A DNA stretch of 64,000 nucleotides from Rubrivivax sp. (GCA_021300575.1 JAJTDM010000027.1:18098-82097); one strand, 5' to 3'; positions 32,652 to 42,828 are shown, counted from the first letter of the stretch. Made by a program: numbers and translations. Notes: generated by a model not told the origin, from the sequence alone.

Positions 32652-33246
32652 GCAGCTGGCGCTTGCTTGGGAGGTGGAGGGCCTCCTCGCTGGGGTCGAT
32701 GAGGCGGGACGCGGGCCCTTGGCGGGGCCGGTGGCGGCTGCCGCGGTCATCCTTGACGACACCCGACCGATTGCCGGCTTGACGGATTCCAAGGCACTGA
32801 GCCCCCGCGCAAGGCAACGGCTGCACGACGAGATCTGTGCCCAGGCCTTGTGCGTCGAAGTGGCTTGGGCGTCGCCGCAGGAGATTGATGAGTTGAACAT
32901 CCTGCAAGCCACCTTGCAGGCGATGGGCCAGGCGGTGCGCAGCCTGAGGTTGACGCCTGCGCAAGTGCTCATCGATGGCAACCGCCTGCCGAAGTTGTCG
33001 GTCCCGGCCCAGGCCATCGTCAAGGGTGACCTGCTGGTCCCGGCCATCTCGGCGGCTTCCATCGTCGCCAAGGTCCGGCGCGATGCCTGGTGCCTGGAGG
33101 CCGACCAGCAGTACCCGCAATACGGCTTCGCGGTGCACAAGGGCTACCCCACGCAGGCGCATCTGGAAGCCTTGCGCAGGCATGGGCCAAGCCCGGTGCA
33201 CCGGCGCAGTTTTGCGCCCGTGCGCCATTTGGTGGGATCGGCATGA
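32623..33246 (+). CDS. rnhB: Ribonuclease HII
   Basis: Removes ribonucleotides from DNA and RNA primers. Active-site Asp/Glu in [26 protein letters not shown], and the later Asp residues ([20 protein letters not shown]) are present. ATG 32623 overlaps lpxB by 29 bases and gives 207 aa, near the family norm; the start is not certain. Stop overlaps the next start (ATGA). Confidence 0.93.
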   Translation: MPSRKSSRPEQLALAWEVEGLLAGVDEAGRGPLAGPVAAAAVILDDTRPIAGLTDSKALSPRARQRLHDEICAQALCVEVAWASPQEIDELNILQATLQAMGQAVRSLRLTPAQVLIDGNRLPKLSVPAQAIVKGDLLVPAISAASIVAKVRRDAWCLEADQQYPQYGFAVHKGYPTQAHLEALRRHGPSPVHRRSFAPVRHLVGSA

Positions 33247-34100
33247 TGCCGCAGCAACGCCCGGCCATCACCTCGCGCGACAACCCGTTGCTGCGACGCC
33301 TTCGCCATCTGCTTTCGAACCCGACGGGTTATCGCAGGGCGAGCGAGATCTGCATCGAAGGCGAGCATTTGTGCTCGGCTTACCTGGCCCGTGGCCACCG
33401 GCCGGGCCTGGCGGTGTTCTCTGAGTCCGCCTGGCAGCAATTGCCGCTGCGCGAACTGGCCGCTGGAGCGGGCGAGGTGCAGTTGGTGGCGGACCGCCTG
33501 TTGGCCCAGATCAGCACCCTGCCGTCACCCGCGGGGGTGGTCTTCGTGGCGGCGGTGCCGGCCAATGGAACGCCCGACCCCTTCGCTTCGGCCGTGTTGC
33601 TAGACCGCGTTCAAGACCCTGGCAACGTGGGCAGCATCCTGCGCAGCGCCAGCGCGTTGGGTGTGAGGCAGCTGTGGACCACACCGGGAACGGCGGCATT
33701 GTGGTCGCCCAAGGTCCTGCGTGCCGGCATGGGGGCGCACTTCGGCCTGGCCCTGTGTGAGGGGGTGGACGTGGAGGCCTTGACGGCAGGGTTCCATCGG
33801 GCAGGTGCAGCCAGGTCCGAACCCGGGGCACCAGGGGCGTCGGGCTCGTCAAGGGTGAGAAATGAGCGGGCCCCCTGGGTGGCCACCAGTTCCCATGCAG
33901 GCGCCCTGCTGGGACAGGTGGAACTGCCAGCCCCCTGTGTCTGGGTTCTGGGTCACGAAGGGCAGGGGGTGGCCCCGGCATTGCTGCAGTGCTGCCAGTT
34001 GACGGTACGCATCCCCCAGCCTGGCGGCGAAGAATCGCTGAACGTGGCCGCGGCCGCAGCGATCTGCCTGTATGAATCCGCGCGGCAGCGACGCGCTTGA
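33243..34100 (+). CDS. TrmH/SpoU-family RNA 2'-O-methyltransferase
   Basis: SPOUT methyltransferase: N-terminal substrate-binding domain ([15 protein letters not shown]) and C-terminal knotted SAM domain with [22 protein letters not shown] (motif 1, split across the family signature), [11 protein letters not shown] and [16 protein letters not shown]. 285 aa. It carries an extra loop of about 25 polar residues near 195-220. Target is likely rRNA; rlmB or tRNA activity cannot be told apart. Next to ppsR, as in other Burkholderiales. Confidence 0.88.
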   Translation: MMPQQRPAITSRDNPLLRRLRHLLSNPTGYRRASEICIEGEHLCSAYLARGHRPGLAVFSESAWQQLPLRELAAGAGEVQLVADRLLAQISTLPSPAGVVFVAAVPANGTPDPFASAVLLDRVQDPGNVGSILRSASALGVRQLWTTPGTAALWSPKVLRAGMGAHFGLALCEGVDVEALTAGFHRAGAARSEPGAPGASGSSRVRNERAPWVATSSHAGALLGQVELPAPCVWVLGHEGQGVAPALLQCCQLTVRIPQPGGEESLNVAAAAAICLYESARQRRA

Positions 34101-34154
34101 AGTTCGGGGGCCGTTCATGGGCCCAAAGCGTCAACCGGCGATGGGCGCAGCGAC

Positions 34155-34979
34155 TCAATAGATCAACCTGTCGGGCCGGATGTCCCGCAGGATGGTGGTG
34201 GCAATTTCCTCGATTGACTTGTGAGTGGATGACAGCCACCCGATGCCCTCGCGCCGCATCATGGCTTCTGCCGCACGCACTTCCTGCCGGCAGTTGCTGA
34301 GGGATGCGTAGGCACTGCCTGGTCGGCGCTCATGACGTACCTGGGCCAAACGGTCGGGGTCGATCGTGAGCCCGAAGCATTTGGCCCGGTAAGGCAGCAC
34401 GGGCGCAGGCAAGCGTCCGCGGTCGAAGTCTTCCGGGATCAAGGGATAGTTGGCCGCCTTGATGCCGTGCTGCATGGCCAGGTACAGGCTGGTGGGGGTC
34501 TTCCCGCAGCGGCTTACGCCCACCAGGATGACATCGGCCTCGGCCAGGTTGCGTGCTGACTGACCGTCGTCGTGCGCGAGCGAAAAATTGATGGCCTCGA
34601 TACGGTCGTTGTACTCCTGGCTCTTGGCGGCGTCTGAGAACCGTCCCACGCGATGGTTGCTCTTGACGCCGAACTCCACCTCCAGGGGTTCGACAAAGGT
34701 CCTGAACATGTCCAGCACCAGGCCCTTGGAGTCTGGGCGGGTGATCACCTCGCGGACTTCATCGTTCACCAAGGTGATGAAGACGATGGGCCTCTTGCCC
34801 TCGCGCTCGGCCGTTTCATCGATCTCGCGCTGGACATCCCGGGCCTTGTCAACGCTGTCGATGAAGGGCCGCCTCACATGCCGGGGTGTGGCGGGAAACT
34901 GCGCCAGGATGGAATTGCCGAAGGTCTCGGCCGTGATGCCGGTGCCGTCGGAGACAAAGAAAACAGTGCGTGTGGGCAT
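34155..34979 (-). CDS. ppsR: PEP synthase regulatory kinase/pyrophosphorylase
   Basis: DUF299 bifunctional enzyme that inactivates PEP synthase by ADP-dependent phosphorylation and reactivates it by Pi-dependent dephosphorylation. Visible: [15 protein letters not shown] at the N-terminus and the P-loop GVSRCGKT (154-161). 274 aa. It is divergent from its target gene ppsA at 35169. Confidence 0.94.
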   Translation of the reverse strand: MPTRTVFFVSDGTGITAETFGNSILAQFPATPRHVRRPFIDSVDKARDVQREIDETAEREGKRPIVFITLVNDEVREVITRPDSKGLVLDMFRTFVEPLEVEFGVKSNHRVGRFSDAAKSQEYNDRIEAINFSLAHDDGQSARNLAEADVILVGVSRCGKTPTSLYLAMQHGIKAANYPLIPEDFDRGRLPAPVLPYRAKCFGLTIDPDRLAQVRHERRPGSAYASLSNCRQEVRAAEAMMRREGIGWLSSTHKSIEEIATTILRDIRPDRLIY

Positions 34980-35168
34980 GGCTCAATCCTGACAGTCGGC
35001 AACGTCCGGAATCATAGGCATTACTCCCTACAATCAACCTAGGATTCGCGCCCTTTCGCACATCCCCATGCCCGCCGGTCGCCCCCTACAACAACAGCCA
35101 GAACGCTGGCGACCCGCCTTGATGCTGCGCGCGAGAGCCCCCGATTTTTGTCATCACGGAGCTTTCCC
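34980..35168. promoter_or_regulatory. ppsR/ppsA divergent promoter region
   Basis: 189 bases between the divergent ppsR and ppsA genes, which must hold both promoters. A TACAAT hexamer at 35029-35034 could be the -10 element for ppsA; the sequence 17 bases upstream is a poor -35. No other structure was seen. Confidence 0.35.
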
Positions 35169-37568
35169 ATGTCACTCGCGAATCTGGCGACCGCTTTGGT
35201 CGTGCCGTTTGAACATCTGAGGATGACCGACGTCGAGTCGGTCGGCGGCAAGAACGCCTCCCTCGGCGAAATGATCAGCCAACTGGCGGCCTCGGGCGTG
35301 CGTGTGCCCGGCGGCTTTGCCACCACGGCGCTGGGCTTCAGGCGGTTCCTGCAAGACAGCGGGCTGTCTGACCGCATCTCCGCGCGCCTGGCGTCTCTCG
35401 ACACCGAGGACGTGCGCGCCCTCGCGCAAGCGGGAGAGGAGATCCGCGGATGGGTCAGTGCCGCGCCCTTTCCGGCCGATCTGGAGGCCGCCATTCGCGC
35501 CGAGTTCGCGCGACTGGATGCCGACGGCTCGGGCAGTTTCGCGGTGCGGTCCTCCGCCACCGCTGAAGACCTGCCGGACGCCTCCTTTGCCGGGCAGCAG
35601 GAGACGTTCCTGAACGTGGTGGGCATCGACGACGTGCTGCACCGCATGAAGGAGGTGTTCGCCTCGCTCTACAACGATCGCGCCATCAGTTACCGCGTCC
35701 ACAAGGGCTTTGCGCACGACGGCGTGGCCCTGTCAGCCGGGGTGCAGCGCATGGTGCGCTCTGACCTGGGCTCGGCCGGCGTGATCTTCACCATCGACAC
35801 CGAAAGCGGCTTCGAGGACGTGGTCTTCATCACCTCCAGCTACGGCCTGGGTGAGACGGTGGTCCAGGGGGCCGTCAATCCTGACGAGTTCTACGTCCAC
35901 AAGCCCGCCCTGCGCAACGGCAAGTACCCCATCATCCGTCGGGTACTGGGCTCCAAGCTGGTGCGCATGGAGTTCGTGGATGCGGCCGAGCGAGTGCCCG
36001 GTGGTCGCTTGGTCAAGACGGTGGACACCACCACCGAGTGGCGCAACCGCTACTCGCTGGCAGACGACGACATCATGGAACTTGCGCGCTATGCGCTGAT
36101 CATCGAGAAGCACTACGGCCGCCCCATGGACATCGAGTGGGGCAAGGATGGCGTGGATGGCAAGCTCTACATCCTGCAGGCGCGTCCTGAGACCGTGAAG
36201 AGCCAGTCCGCGGGGCAGGTGGAGCACCGCTACAGCCTCAAGGGCACGGGCACCATCCTGGCCGAGGGCCGGGCCATCGGCCAGAAGATCGGCACCGGGC
36301 CGGTCCGCATCGTGCAGTCTGTCGCCGAGATGGATCGGGTGCAGCCTGGCGACGTGCTCGTCACCGACATGACGGACCCGAACTGGGAGCCGGTGATGAA
36401 GCGGGCGAGCGCCATCGTCACCAACCGAGGGGGGCGCACCTGCCACGCAGCCATCATCGCGCGCGAGTTGGGCATTCCCGCCGTGGTGGGCTGCGGCGAC
36501 GCCACCGACAAGGTTCAGGAGGGCCTGCTGGTCACGGTGGCCTGCTCCGAGGGCGACACCGGCTACGTCTTTGAAGGACTGCTCGAAACCGAAGTGCGCG
36601 AGGTGCGTCGCGGCGACATGCCGTACTGCCCCATCAAGATCATGATGAACGTGGGCAACCCGCAGCTCGCCTTCGACTTCGCGCAGATGCCTAACTCTGG
36701 GGTGGGGCTGGCGCGGCTGGAATTCATCATCAACAACAACATCGGGGTGCATCCGAAAGCCATCCTGGACTATCCGAATGTCGATGCGGATCTGAAGAAG
36801 GCCGTGGAGTCCGTGGCGCGTGGTCATGCCTCGCCTCGCGCCTTCTATGTGGACAAGCTCACCGAGGGCGTGGCCACCATCGCCGCGGCTTTCTGGCCCA
36901 AGCCCGTGATCGTGCGCCTGTCGGACTTCAAGAGCAACGAGTACCGCAAGCTCATTGGGGGCACCCGTTACGAGCCTGACGAAGAGAACCCGATGCTCGG
37001 CTTCCGAGGTGCCAGCCGCTACATCAGCGGCGAGTTCAGCGACGCCTTCGGCATGGAGTGCGAGGCGATCAAGCGCGTGCGCAGCGACATGGGCCTGACC
37101 AATGTGGAACTGATGGTGCCCTTCGTGCGCACCGTGCGTCAGGCCGAGCGGGTGGGCGAGATGCTGGCGGAGCGGGGTCTCAAGCGCGGACAGAATGGCT
37201 TGCGCCTGATCATGATGTGCGAGGTGCCCAGCAACGCTATCCTGGCAGACCAGTTCCTGCAGCATTTCGATGGCATGTCCATCGGCTCGAACGATCTGAC
37301 GCAGCTCACCCTGGGCTTGGACCGTGACTCCGGCCTGGAGTTGCTGGCCAACGACTTCGATGAGCGCGACCCGGCCGTCAAGGCCTTGATTTCCCGGGCC
37401 ATTGCGGCCTGCCGCGCCACCGGCAAGTACGTCGGCATCTGCGGCCAGGGGCCGAGCGATCACCCTGATTTCGCCGACTGGCTGGCCCAGGAAGGCATCG
37501 GATCGATCTCGCTGAATCCGGACACTGTCGTGGACACTTGGCACCGTTTGGCGGGCTTGACACCCTGA
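35169..37568 (+). CDS. ppsA: Phosphoenolpyruvate synthase
   Basis: Makes PEP from pyruvate and ATP for gluconeogenesis. N-terminal nucleotide-binding domain ([12 protein letters not shown]), the phosphorylated His in [17 protein letters not shown] (His426), and the C-terminal PEP-utilising barrel ([25 protein letters not shown]). ATG 35169 gives 799 aa; an ATG at 35148 would add 7 residues. Activity is presumably controlled by the divergent ppsR. Confidence 0.96.
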   Translation: MSLANLATALVVPFEHLRMTDVESVGGKNASLGEMISQLAASGVRVPGGFATTALGFRRFLQDSGLSDRISARLASLDTEDVRALAQAGEEIRGWVSAAPFPADLEAAIRAEFARLDADGSGSFAVRSSATAEDLPDASFAGQQETFLNVVGIDDVLHRMKEVFASLYNDRAISYRVHKGFAHDGVALSAGVQRMVRSDLGSAGVIFTIDTESGFEDVVFITSSYGLGETVVQGAVNPDEFYVHKPALRNGKYPIIRRVLGSKLVRMEFVDAAERVPGGRLVKTVDTTTEWRNRYSLADDDIMELARYALIIEKHYGRPMDIEWGKDGVDGKLYILQARPETVKSQSAGQVEHRYSLKGTGTILAEGRAIGQKIGTGPVRIVQSVAEMDRVQPGDVLVTDMTDPNWEPVMKRASAIVTNRGGRTCHAAIIARELGIPAVVGCGDATDKVQEGLLVTVACSEGDTGYVFEGLLETEVREVRRGDMPYCPIKIMMNVGNPQLAFDFAQMPNSGVGLARLEFIINNNIGVHPKAILDYPNVDADLKKAVESVARGHASPRAFYVDKLTEGVATIAAAFWPKPVIVRLSDFKSNEYRKLIGGTRYEPDEENPMLGFRGASRYISGEFSDAFGMECEAIKRVRSDMGLTNVELMVPFVRTVRQAERVGEMLAERGLKRGQNGLRLIMMCEVPSNAILADQFLQHFDGMSIGSNDLTQLTLGLDRDSGLELLANDFDERDPAVKALISRAIAACRATGKYVGICGQGPSDHPDFADWLAQEGIGSISLNPDTVVDTWHRLAGLTP

Positions 37569-37585
37569 TAGGCCGCCATCAAATC

Positions 37586-37638
37586 AGGGTCTTTACCTCG
37601 GGAAACCCCTGTCAGGGTTGACGCTGACCAAAGACCCT
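37586..37638 (+). terminator. Nested hairpins downstream of ppsA
   Basis: A 9-bp perfect outer stem (AGGGTCTTT 37586-37594 / AAAGACCCT 37630-37638) encloses an inner hairpin AACCC/GGGTT (37604-37619). An alternative pairing exists between CTGAC (37624-37628) and GTCAG (37642-37646). There is no clean T run, so this may be a terminator-like end of ppsA or a structured leader of the next gene. Confidence 0.45.
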
Positions 37639-37683
37639 AAAGTCAGTCGGCCGTAAGCCGGGGGCCAAAAAGTAGCATGAGAT

Positions 37684-37980
37684 ATGTTAAATCTCCTGAA
37701 CATCATTCAGTTGGTGATTTACATCGCCTTGTTGGCGTTGGTAGGGCAAGGGGTGCTGCTCATGTTGGCTGGAGCCCGCCGCGAGGGAAACGTTTTCTAT
37801 CGCCTGCTGCAAGTCATCTCCAAACCTTTCACGGTTCTCGTTCGTTGGATCACGCCGAAGCAGGTGGATGACCGACATGTTCCGGTGGTGACTTTCCTGC
37901 TTCTCCTGATCGTGTACGCAGTGGTCACTTTCGAGAAGATCAATCTCTGCATGGCAGCCAACATGGCGGGATGTCGATGA
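37684..37980 (+). CDS. Small two-span membrane protein, conserved unknown
   Basis: 98-residue protein with two hydrophobic spans (about 6-29 and 66-83) around a basic loop (ARREGNVFYRLLQVISKPF) with a proline-containing amphipathic part. I do not recognise a characterised family, but such a protein next to a TPR gene is familiar in Burkholderiales. Overlaps the following TPR gene by 4 bases, suggesting that both work together. Confidence 0.75.
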   Translation: MLNLLNIIQLVIYIALLALVGQGVLLMLAGARREGNVFYRLLQVISKPFTVLVRWITPKQVDDRHVPVVTFLLLLIVYAVVTFEKINLCMAANMAGCR

Positions 37981-38555
37981 TGCGCCTGGAGTACCTGAGC
38001 CTGAAATGGCAAGCCATGGGCTGGTTGGTTCTGGGGCGTCAGGCGCGGGCTCTTGCGGTATTCGACAAGTTGTTGCAGCGCTGGCCTGAAGACACCTACG
38101 GGCTGTCCAGTCGGGCCCACCTGCATGCGCAGGCCGGCAGGTTGGACCAGGCACTGGTCGACAATGAGCGCTGGGTGCAGGTTGCCGCGGACAATGCCAA
38201 CGCATGGTTCAACCGGGGGTACCTGCTGGAATCGCTAGAACGCTATGAAGAGGCGCTCTCGAGCTTTGTGCGCGCCACCGAACTGGCGCCCAAGCTCGAC
38301 CGTGCCTGGTACGGCCAGGGGCTGGTGCTGATACGCCTGCAGCGCTACGACGAGGCGGTGGCTGCCTTGAAGCGCAACACCGAATTGCAACCGATGAGCC
38401 CTTATGGCTGGTACCAACTGGCCCGGGTTCATGTCGATCGTCACAACCCGGAAGAGGCGGTGAAGATCATTCGCCATCTCAAGGGGTTCGAGCCCAAGGT
38501 CGCTGCGCAACTGGAGCGCGAGACCGGGCTGATGGTCGGTGCAGCCGCCCCTTGA
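37977..38555 (+). CDS. TPR-repeat protein
   Basis: Soluble-looking protein with about four tetratricopeptide repeats (such as NANAWFNRGYLLESLERYEEAL and DRAWYGQGLVLIRLQRYDEAV, each within the 34-residue pattern). Three in-frame ATGs (37971, 37977, 37980) are possible starts; 37977 overlaps the stop of the small membrane protein. TPRs bind proteins, so it probably forms a complex with its membrane neighbour; its exact role is unknown. Confidence 0.8.
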   Translation: MMRLEYLSLKWQAMGWLVLGRQARALAVFDKLLQRWPEDTYGLSSRAHLHAQAGRLDQALVDNERWVQVAADNANAWFNRGYLLESLERYEEALSSFVRATELAPKLDRAWYGQGLVLIRLQRYDEAVAALKRNTELQPMSPYGWYQLARVHVDRHNPEEAVKIIRHLKGFEPKVAAQLERETGLMVGAAAP

Positions 38556-38681
38556 CGGGTGGCCAGGCTTGTGGCCTCAAGGGCCGAAAGGGTGCGGTTC
38601 GCGCGGTGACGCGCGGGGTCCGTGTGGTGGGCCGGTTCGAGAGGGGCCGGATGTTTCAGTCCTCATGAAAGGGGTGTTGTT

Positions 38682-38939
38682 ATGCAGGTGAGTGAAAACC
38701 ACCAGCGCTACTGGCAGAAGAACCTGCGGATCACGGCGATCTTGCTGGCCATCTGGTTTGTAGTGACCTATGTCGTCGGGTTCTATGCCCGCGACCTCAG
38801 CTTCACGTTCTTCGGCTGGCCGTTCAGCTTCTGGGTCGCATCCCAGGGCTCGTTGGTCGTTTACGTGATCATCATCTGGTACTACGCTCGTTACATGAAC
38901 AAGCTGGACCAGGAACACGGCGTGGCCGAGGAGGAATGA
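38682..38939 (+). CDS. DUF4212 membrane protein (symporter small subunit)
   Basis: 85 residues with two membrane spans (about 15-36 and 46-70) and the family's N-terminal HQRYWQKNLR motif. DUF4212 proteins always precede a VC_2705-type sodium:solute symporter, as here, and are thought to be its small subunit. The end of the gene supplies the GGAGGA Shine-Dalgarno of the symporter. Confidence 0.9.
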   Translation: MQVSENHQRYWQKNLRITAILLAIWFVVTYVVGFYARDLSFTFFGWPFSFWVASQGSLVVYVIIIWYYARYMNKLDQEHGVAEEE

Positions 38940-38941
38940 CC

Positions 38942-41074
38942 ATGGCGGGCCTAAGTTTCGACACGGATAGTGGCTTATCTAACAAGGAAGCCAACGCGGC
39001 TTTCAAGAAGCAACTCAACAAGGTCTATGGTTGGTACACCGGGGGCTTCCTGGTATTCGTCGTGGCGCTGGCCATCCTCGAACAGATGGGGATGGCCCGA
39101 AGCACGATCGGTCTGGTGTTCCTTCTGGCCACGGTGGCGCTGTATGCTGGCATTGGTGTGATGAGTCGCACGAATGATGCCGCGGAGTACTACGTGGCCG
39201 GGCGTCGCGTACCTGCCATTTACAACGGCATGGCCACAGGCGCGGACTGGATGAGTGCCGCTTCGTTCATCGGCATGGCAGGTACGCTGTACCTGACCGG
39301 CTATGGCGGACTGGCCTTCATCATGGGCTGGACAGGCGGCTACTGTCTGGTCGCGCTGTTTCTGGCTCCCTATCTGCGCAAGTTCGGACAGTTCACTATT
39401 CCCGACTTCCTGGGAGCACGGTACGAGGGCAATGCTGCTCGCCTAGTGGGCATTCTCATCGCCATTCTGTGCTCCTTCACTTACGTGGTTGCACAGATCT
39501 ATGGAGTGGGTCTGATTACCACCCGGCTGTCCGGCATTCCTTTCGAGATCGGCATCTTCGTCGGTCTGGGCGGCATTCTGGTTTGTTCGTTCCTCGGCGG
39601 TATGAGGGCGGTCACCTGGACGCAGGTGGCGCAGTACATCATCCTGATCATTGCTTACATGATCCCGGTGGTGTGGCTGTCCGTAAAGCAGACGGGCGTG
39701 CCTATTCCTCAGGCCATCTATGGTTTCCAACTCCAGAAGGTCACCGAGCAAGAGAAGAGGCTGATCGACGACCCCAAGGAAAAGGAAGTCATCGCGATCT
39801 TCAAGAAGCAATCGGATGATTTGGCCGCCAAGCTCAAGGACGTACCTGCGGCGCTGAAAGCCGACAAGGACGCTGCTGCCAAGAAGGTGGAAGACTTGAA
39901 GGCGGCCAATGCGCCGTTGGCAGAGGTCCAGGCAGCTGAGAAGGCGCTGGCCAGCATGCCCAAGGATGACGCTTCAGCCAAGGACGCATGGACTAAGGCC
40001 AAGGCTGCCGCTGATGCCCGGGCGAAGCCGTTAGCTGGCATGCCTCGCCACGCCGCGCAGTTTGCTGGAAACCCTGATGGCGATGCCGCAGCGCAGAAGG
40101 CGTTCAACGAGTCCCGCCGGAACTTCCTGGCGTTGGTGTTCTGCCTTATGGTGGGAACGGCCGCGTTGCCGCATATCTTGATGCGCTACTACACCACTCC
40201 GTCCGTCAAGGAAGCGCGGCAGTCGGTGACATGGTCGCTGTTCTTCATCTTTCTCCTGTATTTCACGGCGCCTGCACTGGCCGTATTGGTCAAGTACGAG
40301 ATGTTCACGATGGTGGTGGGCACGCCGTTTGACAAACTTCCAGAATGGATAGCCGCGTGGAACCGGGTGGATCCCGCGCTTCTGTCTGTGGTTGACGTCA
40401 ACAAAGATGGCATCCTGCAGTTGGGCGAAATCCGAATCGGTGGCGACATCATCGTGCTGGCGACGCCAGCCATCGCGGGCCTGCCCTACGTGGTGTCCGG
40501 GATGGTGGCTGCAGGCGGCCTTGCTGCCGCGCTGTCCACTGCTGACGGCCTGCTGCTGACGATCGCCAACGCGCTGTCCCACGACCTGTACTACAAGATG
40601 ATCGACCCGAACGCGTCCACCTCGCGTCGGGTGATGATCTCGAAAGTGTTGTTGTTGGTGGTAGCGCTGGCGGCAGCCATGGTGGCAGCGCAGAAGCCTG
40701 CTGACATTCTCTTCCTGGTCTCTGCAGCCTTCTCGTTCGCTGCTGCGGGATTCTTCCCCGCCTTGGTGCTGGGCATTTTCTGGAAGAGAGCAAGCAAGTG
40801 GGGGGCGGTCCTCGGCATGGTGTCCGGGATTGGCATCACGTTCTATTACATGGCTACCACCCAGCCGTGGCTGAGGAGCGTGTTCGGTGTGACGTCACCG
40901 GTGGCTGACAACATCTGGTGGGGGATCTCTCCAATCTCTGCTGGCGTGTTTGGCGTGCCGTTGGGCTTTGCGGTCATCATCATCGTGAGCCTTATCACTC
41001 CGGCACCGAAGGCGGAGGTGCAGGAACTGGTAGAGCATGTGCGCTACCCGAACCTGAACACCTCCAGGGCTTGA
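38942..41074 (+). CDS. Sodium:solute symporter, VC_2705 subfamily (acetate/ActP-like)
   Basis: SSS-family sodium-coupled carrier with about 12-13 membrane spans; substrate probably a monocarboxylate such as acetate, by similarity to ActP. Between two spans there is an insert of about 110 residues rich in Ala, Lys and Asp (around residues 270-380) likely to form a coiled coil, and an EF-hand-like loop DVNKDGILQLGE (residues 485-496). Start chosen at 38942, 6 bases after GGAGGA; ATG 38936 overlaps the DUF4212 stop. About 710 aa. Confidence 0.88.
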   Translation: MAGLSFDTDSGLSNKEANAAFKKQLNKVYGWYTGGFLVFVVALAILEQMGMARSTIGLVFLLATVALYAGIGVMSRTNDAAEYYVAGRRVPAIYNGMATGADWMSAASFIGMAGTLYLTGYGGLAFIMGWTGGYCLVALFLAPYLRKFGQFTIPDFLGARYEGNAARLVGILIAILCSFTYVVAQIYGVGLITTRLSGIPFEIGIFVGLGGILVCSFLGGMRAVTWTQVAQYIILIIAYMIPVVWLSVKQTGVPIPQAIYGFQLQKVTEQEKRLIDDPKEKEVIAIFKKQSDDLAAKLKDVPAALKADKDAAAKKVEDLKAANAPLAEVQAAEKALASMPKDDASAKDAWTKAKAAADARAKPLAGMPRHAAQFAGNPDGDAAAQKAFNESRRNFLALVFCLMVGTAALPHILMRYYTTPSVKEARQSVTWSLFFIFLLYFTAPALAVLVKYEMFTMVVGTPFDKLPEWIAAWNRVDPALLSVVDVNKDGILQLGEIRIGGDIIVLATPAIAGLPYVVSGMVAAGGLAAALSTADGLLLTIANALSHDLYYKMIDPNASTSRRVMISKVLLLVVALAAAMVAAQKPADILFLVSAAFSFAAAGFFPALVLGIFWKRASKWGAVLGMVSGIGITFYYMATTQPWLRSVFGVTSPVADNIWWGISPISAGVFGVPLGFAVIIIVSLITPAPKAEVQELVEHVRYPNLNTSRA

Positions 41075-41143
41075 TGGTGTCTTGACCACCACGCGCGCAG
41101 GCCGGTTCGCCCAAGGGCGGCCAGCACGTTGCGCAATCTTTCC

Positions 41144-41183
41144 AACGCCCTCCGGTTCGTTCAGGAGGGCGTTGTGCTTTTTA
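41144..41183 (+). terminator. Intrinsic terminator after the symporter operon
   Basis: Perfect 10-bp stem AACGCCCTCC / GGAGGGCGTT with a 10-base loop followed by GTGCTTTTTA. It ends the DUF4212-symporter transcript just before the rpsF promoter region. Confidence 0.88.
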
Positions 41184-41187
41184 CGCC

Positions 41188-41193
41188 TATAAT
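41188..41193 (+). promoter_or_regulatory. Candidate -10 box of the rpsF operon
   Basis: A perfect TATAAT lies 82 bases before rpsF and directly after the terminator. No good -35 is found at 16-18 bases upstream, so this is a candidate only. Confidence 0.4.
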
Positions 41194-41275
41194 CGTGGGC
41201 TTTTCGCCTTGCTGCACCCGTGTGATTCGACGCTTTCGGGGCAGCTTCCTTTCACGGAATCCACAAGGAGTGTTC

Positions 41276-41638
41276 ATGCGTCACTATGAGATCGTTCTGT
41301 TGATCCATCCGGATCAGAGCGAGCAGGTTCCAGCGATGCTGGAGCGTTACAAGACCCTCATCACCAACGCCGGCGGCAAGGTGCACAGGGTCGAGGACTG
41401 GGGTCGGCGCCAGCTGGCCTATCTGATCCAGAAGCTCGCCAAGGCTCACTACCTCTGCCTCAACATCGAGTGCGGCCACGAGACCCTGACGGAATTGGAA
41501 ACGGGCTTCCGCTTCAACGACGCCGTGTTGCGCCACCTGACCGTGGCCAAGGCCAAGGCCGAAACCGCTCCTTCCGTCATGATGAAGGTGGTGGAGCGCG
41601 AAGAGTCCCGCAAGGCTGTCCAGGAGGCTCAGGCCTGA
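41276..41638 (+). CDS. rpsF: 30S ribosomal protein S6
   Basis: S6, binding with S18 to the platform of the 30S subunit. Starts [18 protein letters not shown] at ATG 41276 with AAGGAG upstream; core [22 protein letters not shown] (two adjacent parts of the family signature). 120 aa. First gene of rpsF-priB-rpsR-rplI. Confidence 0.97.
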   Translation: MRHYEIVLLIHPDQSEQVPAMLERYKTLITNAGGKVHRVEDWGRRQLAYLIQKLAKAHYLCLNIECGHETLTELETGFRFNDAVLRHLTVAKAKAETAPSVMMKVVEREESRKAVQEAQA

Positions 41639-41687
41639 GGGCCTGGAGGGCGCAGACCACAGCTTCATCCCGGCTGGCGATGGCATC

Positions 41688-41972
41688 TTGAACCGTCTGG
41701 TTCTGCAAGCATCGTTGGCTGAGCGGGGCGCGCTTCGCTACACACCCGCCGGTCTGCCGGCGCTCGATCTGCAACTGCAGCATGAGTCCGAGGTGTCGCA
41801 CGAAGGGCAGGCTCGCAAGGTGACGCTGGAATTGCGTGCCGTGGTGATCGGGTCGCTGGTGTCCAAAGTGGCGGCTCTGTCACTGGGTTCACCTCTCACG
41901 GCTTCGGGATTCCTGGCACCGGCCCGAAACGGCAAAGGCATTCTGTTTCACATCACGGACCTGGCCCTGTGA
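41688..41972 (+). CDS. priB: Primosomal replication protein N (PriB)
   Basis: OB-fold single-strand DNA-binding protein of the replication-restart primosome. 94 aa from TTG 41688 (NRLVLQASLAERGALRYTPAG), short form typical of betaproteobacteria. Its place between rpsF and rpsR is the diagnostic context. Confidence 0.93.
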   Translation: MNRLVLQASLAERGALRYTPAGLPALDLQLQHESEVSHEGQARKVTLELRAVVIGSLVSKVAALSLGSPLTASGFLAPARNGKGILFHITDLAL

Positions 41973-42020
41973 GTTGGCCGGTCCGGCACAGTTCAACGTT
42001 TCAGTATCAAGGAGTTCACC

Positions 42021-42311
42021 ATGCCCCCACCACGCGGTAAAGGCAAGTTTTCCAAGGACAAGCGCCCCAAGCGCAACCAGCAGTCGCTGCTGTTCCGGCG
42101 CAAGCGGTTCTGCCGCTTCACGGTTGCCGGCGTCGAAGAGATCGACTACAAGGACGTCGACATCCTGCGTGACTTCATCGGTGAGAACGGCAAGATCACG
42201 CCCGCTCGCCTGACCGGCACGCGCGCCATCTACCAGCGGCAACTGACCACCGCCATCAAGCGCGCGCGCTTCCTGGCCCTGGTGCCGTACTCTGATCTCC
42301 ACAAGGTCTGA
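42021..42311 (+). CDS. rpsR: 30S ribosomal protein S18
   Basis: S18, partner of S6. Highly basic N-terminus ([19 protein letters not shown]) and conserved [20 protein letters not shown] and [20 protein letters not shown]. 96 aa with AAGGAG before ATG 42021. Confidence 0.97.
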   Translation: MPPPRGKGKFSKDKRPKRNQQSLLFRRKRFCRFTVAGVEEIDYKDVDILRDFIGENGKITPARLTGTRAIYQRQLTTAIKRARFLALVPYSDLHKV

Positions 42312-42321
42312 GGAGACTGAC

Positions 42322-42774
42322 ATGCAAGTGATTCTTCTGGACAAGGTGGCCAACCTGGGCAACCTGGGTGATGTGGTCAAGGTCAAGGACGGCTACGCCC
42401 GCAACTTCCTGATTCCCACACGCCGTGCGCGCCGCGCCACGGATGCGGCACTCAAGGAATTTGAGGCGCGCCGGGTCGAACTGGAAAAGGTGGCCGCAGA
42501 GAAACTGGCCGCCGCGCAGGCACTGGGTGCGCAGATCTCTGGCAAGGTGGTGCGCATTGCTCAAAAGGCGGGCGTGGATGGACGTCTTTTTGGCTCGGTG
42601 ACCAACCACGACATCGCCGAAGCCCTGACCAAGATGGGTCTGGGTGTGGCCAAGGCGCAAGTGCGTATGCCGGCGGGCCCATTGAAGACGGTGGGTGAGT
42701 TCACCGTGGCCGTGGCCGCGCACACGGACGTCGTGGTCGACGTCTCCGTGCAGGTGGTTGCTCAAGCCGATTGA
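42322..42774 (+). CDS. rplI: 50S ribosomal protein L9
   Basis: L9, two-domain 23S rRNA-binding protein. N-domain [30 protein letters not shown] pattern (split: [16 protein letters not shown]), connecting helix, and C-domain with [16 protein letters not shown]. 150 aa, followed by a strong terminator. Confidence 0.97.
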   Translation: MQVILLDKVANLGNLGDVVKVKDGYARNFLIPTRRARRATDAALKEFEARRVELEKVAAEKLAAAQALGAQISGKVVRIAQKAGVDGRLFGSVTNHDIAEALTKMGLGVAKAQVRMPAGPLKTVGEFTVAVAAHTDVVVDVSVQVVAQAD

Positions 42775-42828
42775 GCCTGCGCGCTGAATGGCCGCAAGCC
42801 CTTCGGCGCTTTGCGGCCCCTCGGACTC

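Noticed and set aside
35733..37544. 603-codon open frame on the minus strand over ppsA
   Set aside because: Lies entirely antisense to a complete PEP synthase; composition (His, Asp, Ala-rich) is that of an antisense frame.
37580..37680. c-di-GMP-I (GEMM) riboswitch
   Set aside because: Some words (GACGC, CCCTAA, AAAGACC) recall the motif, but the order of stems and the GNRA tetraloop/receptor pattern are not there.
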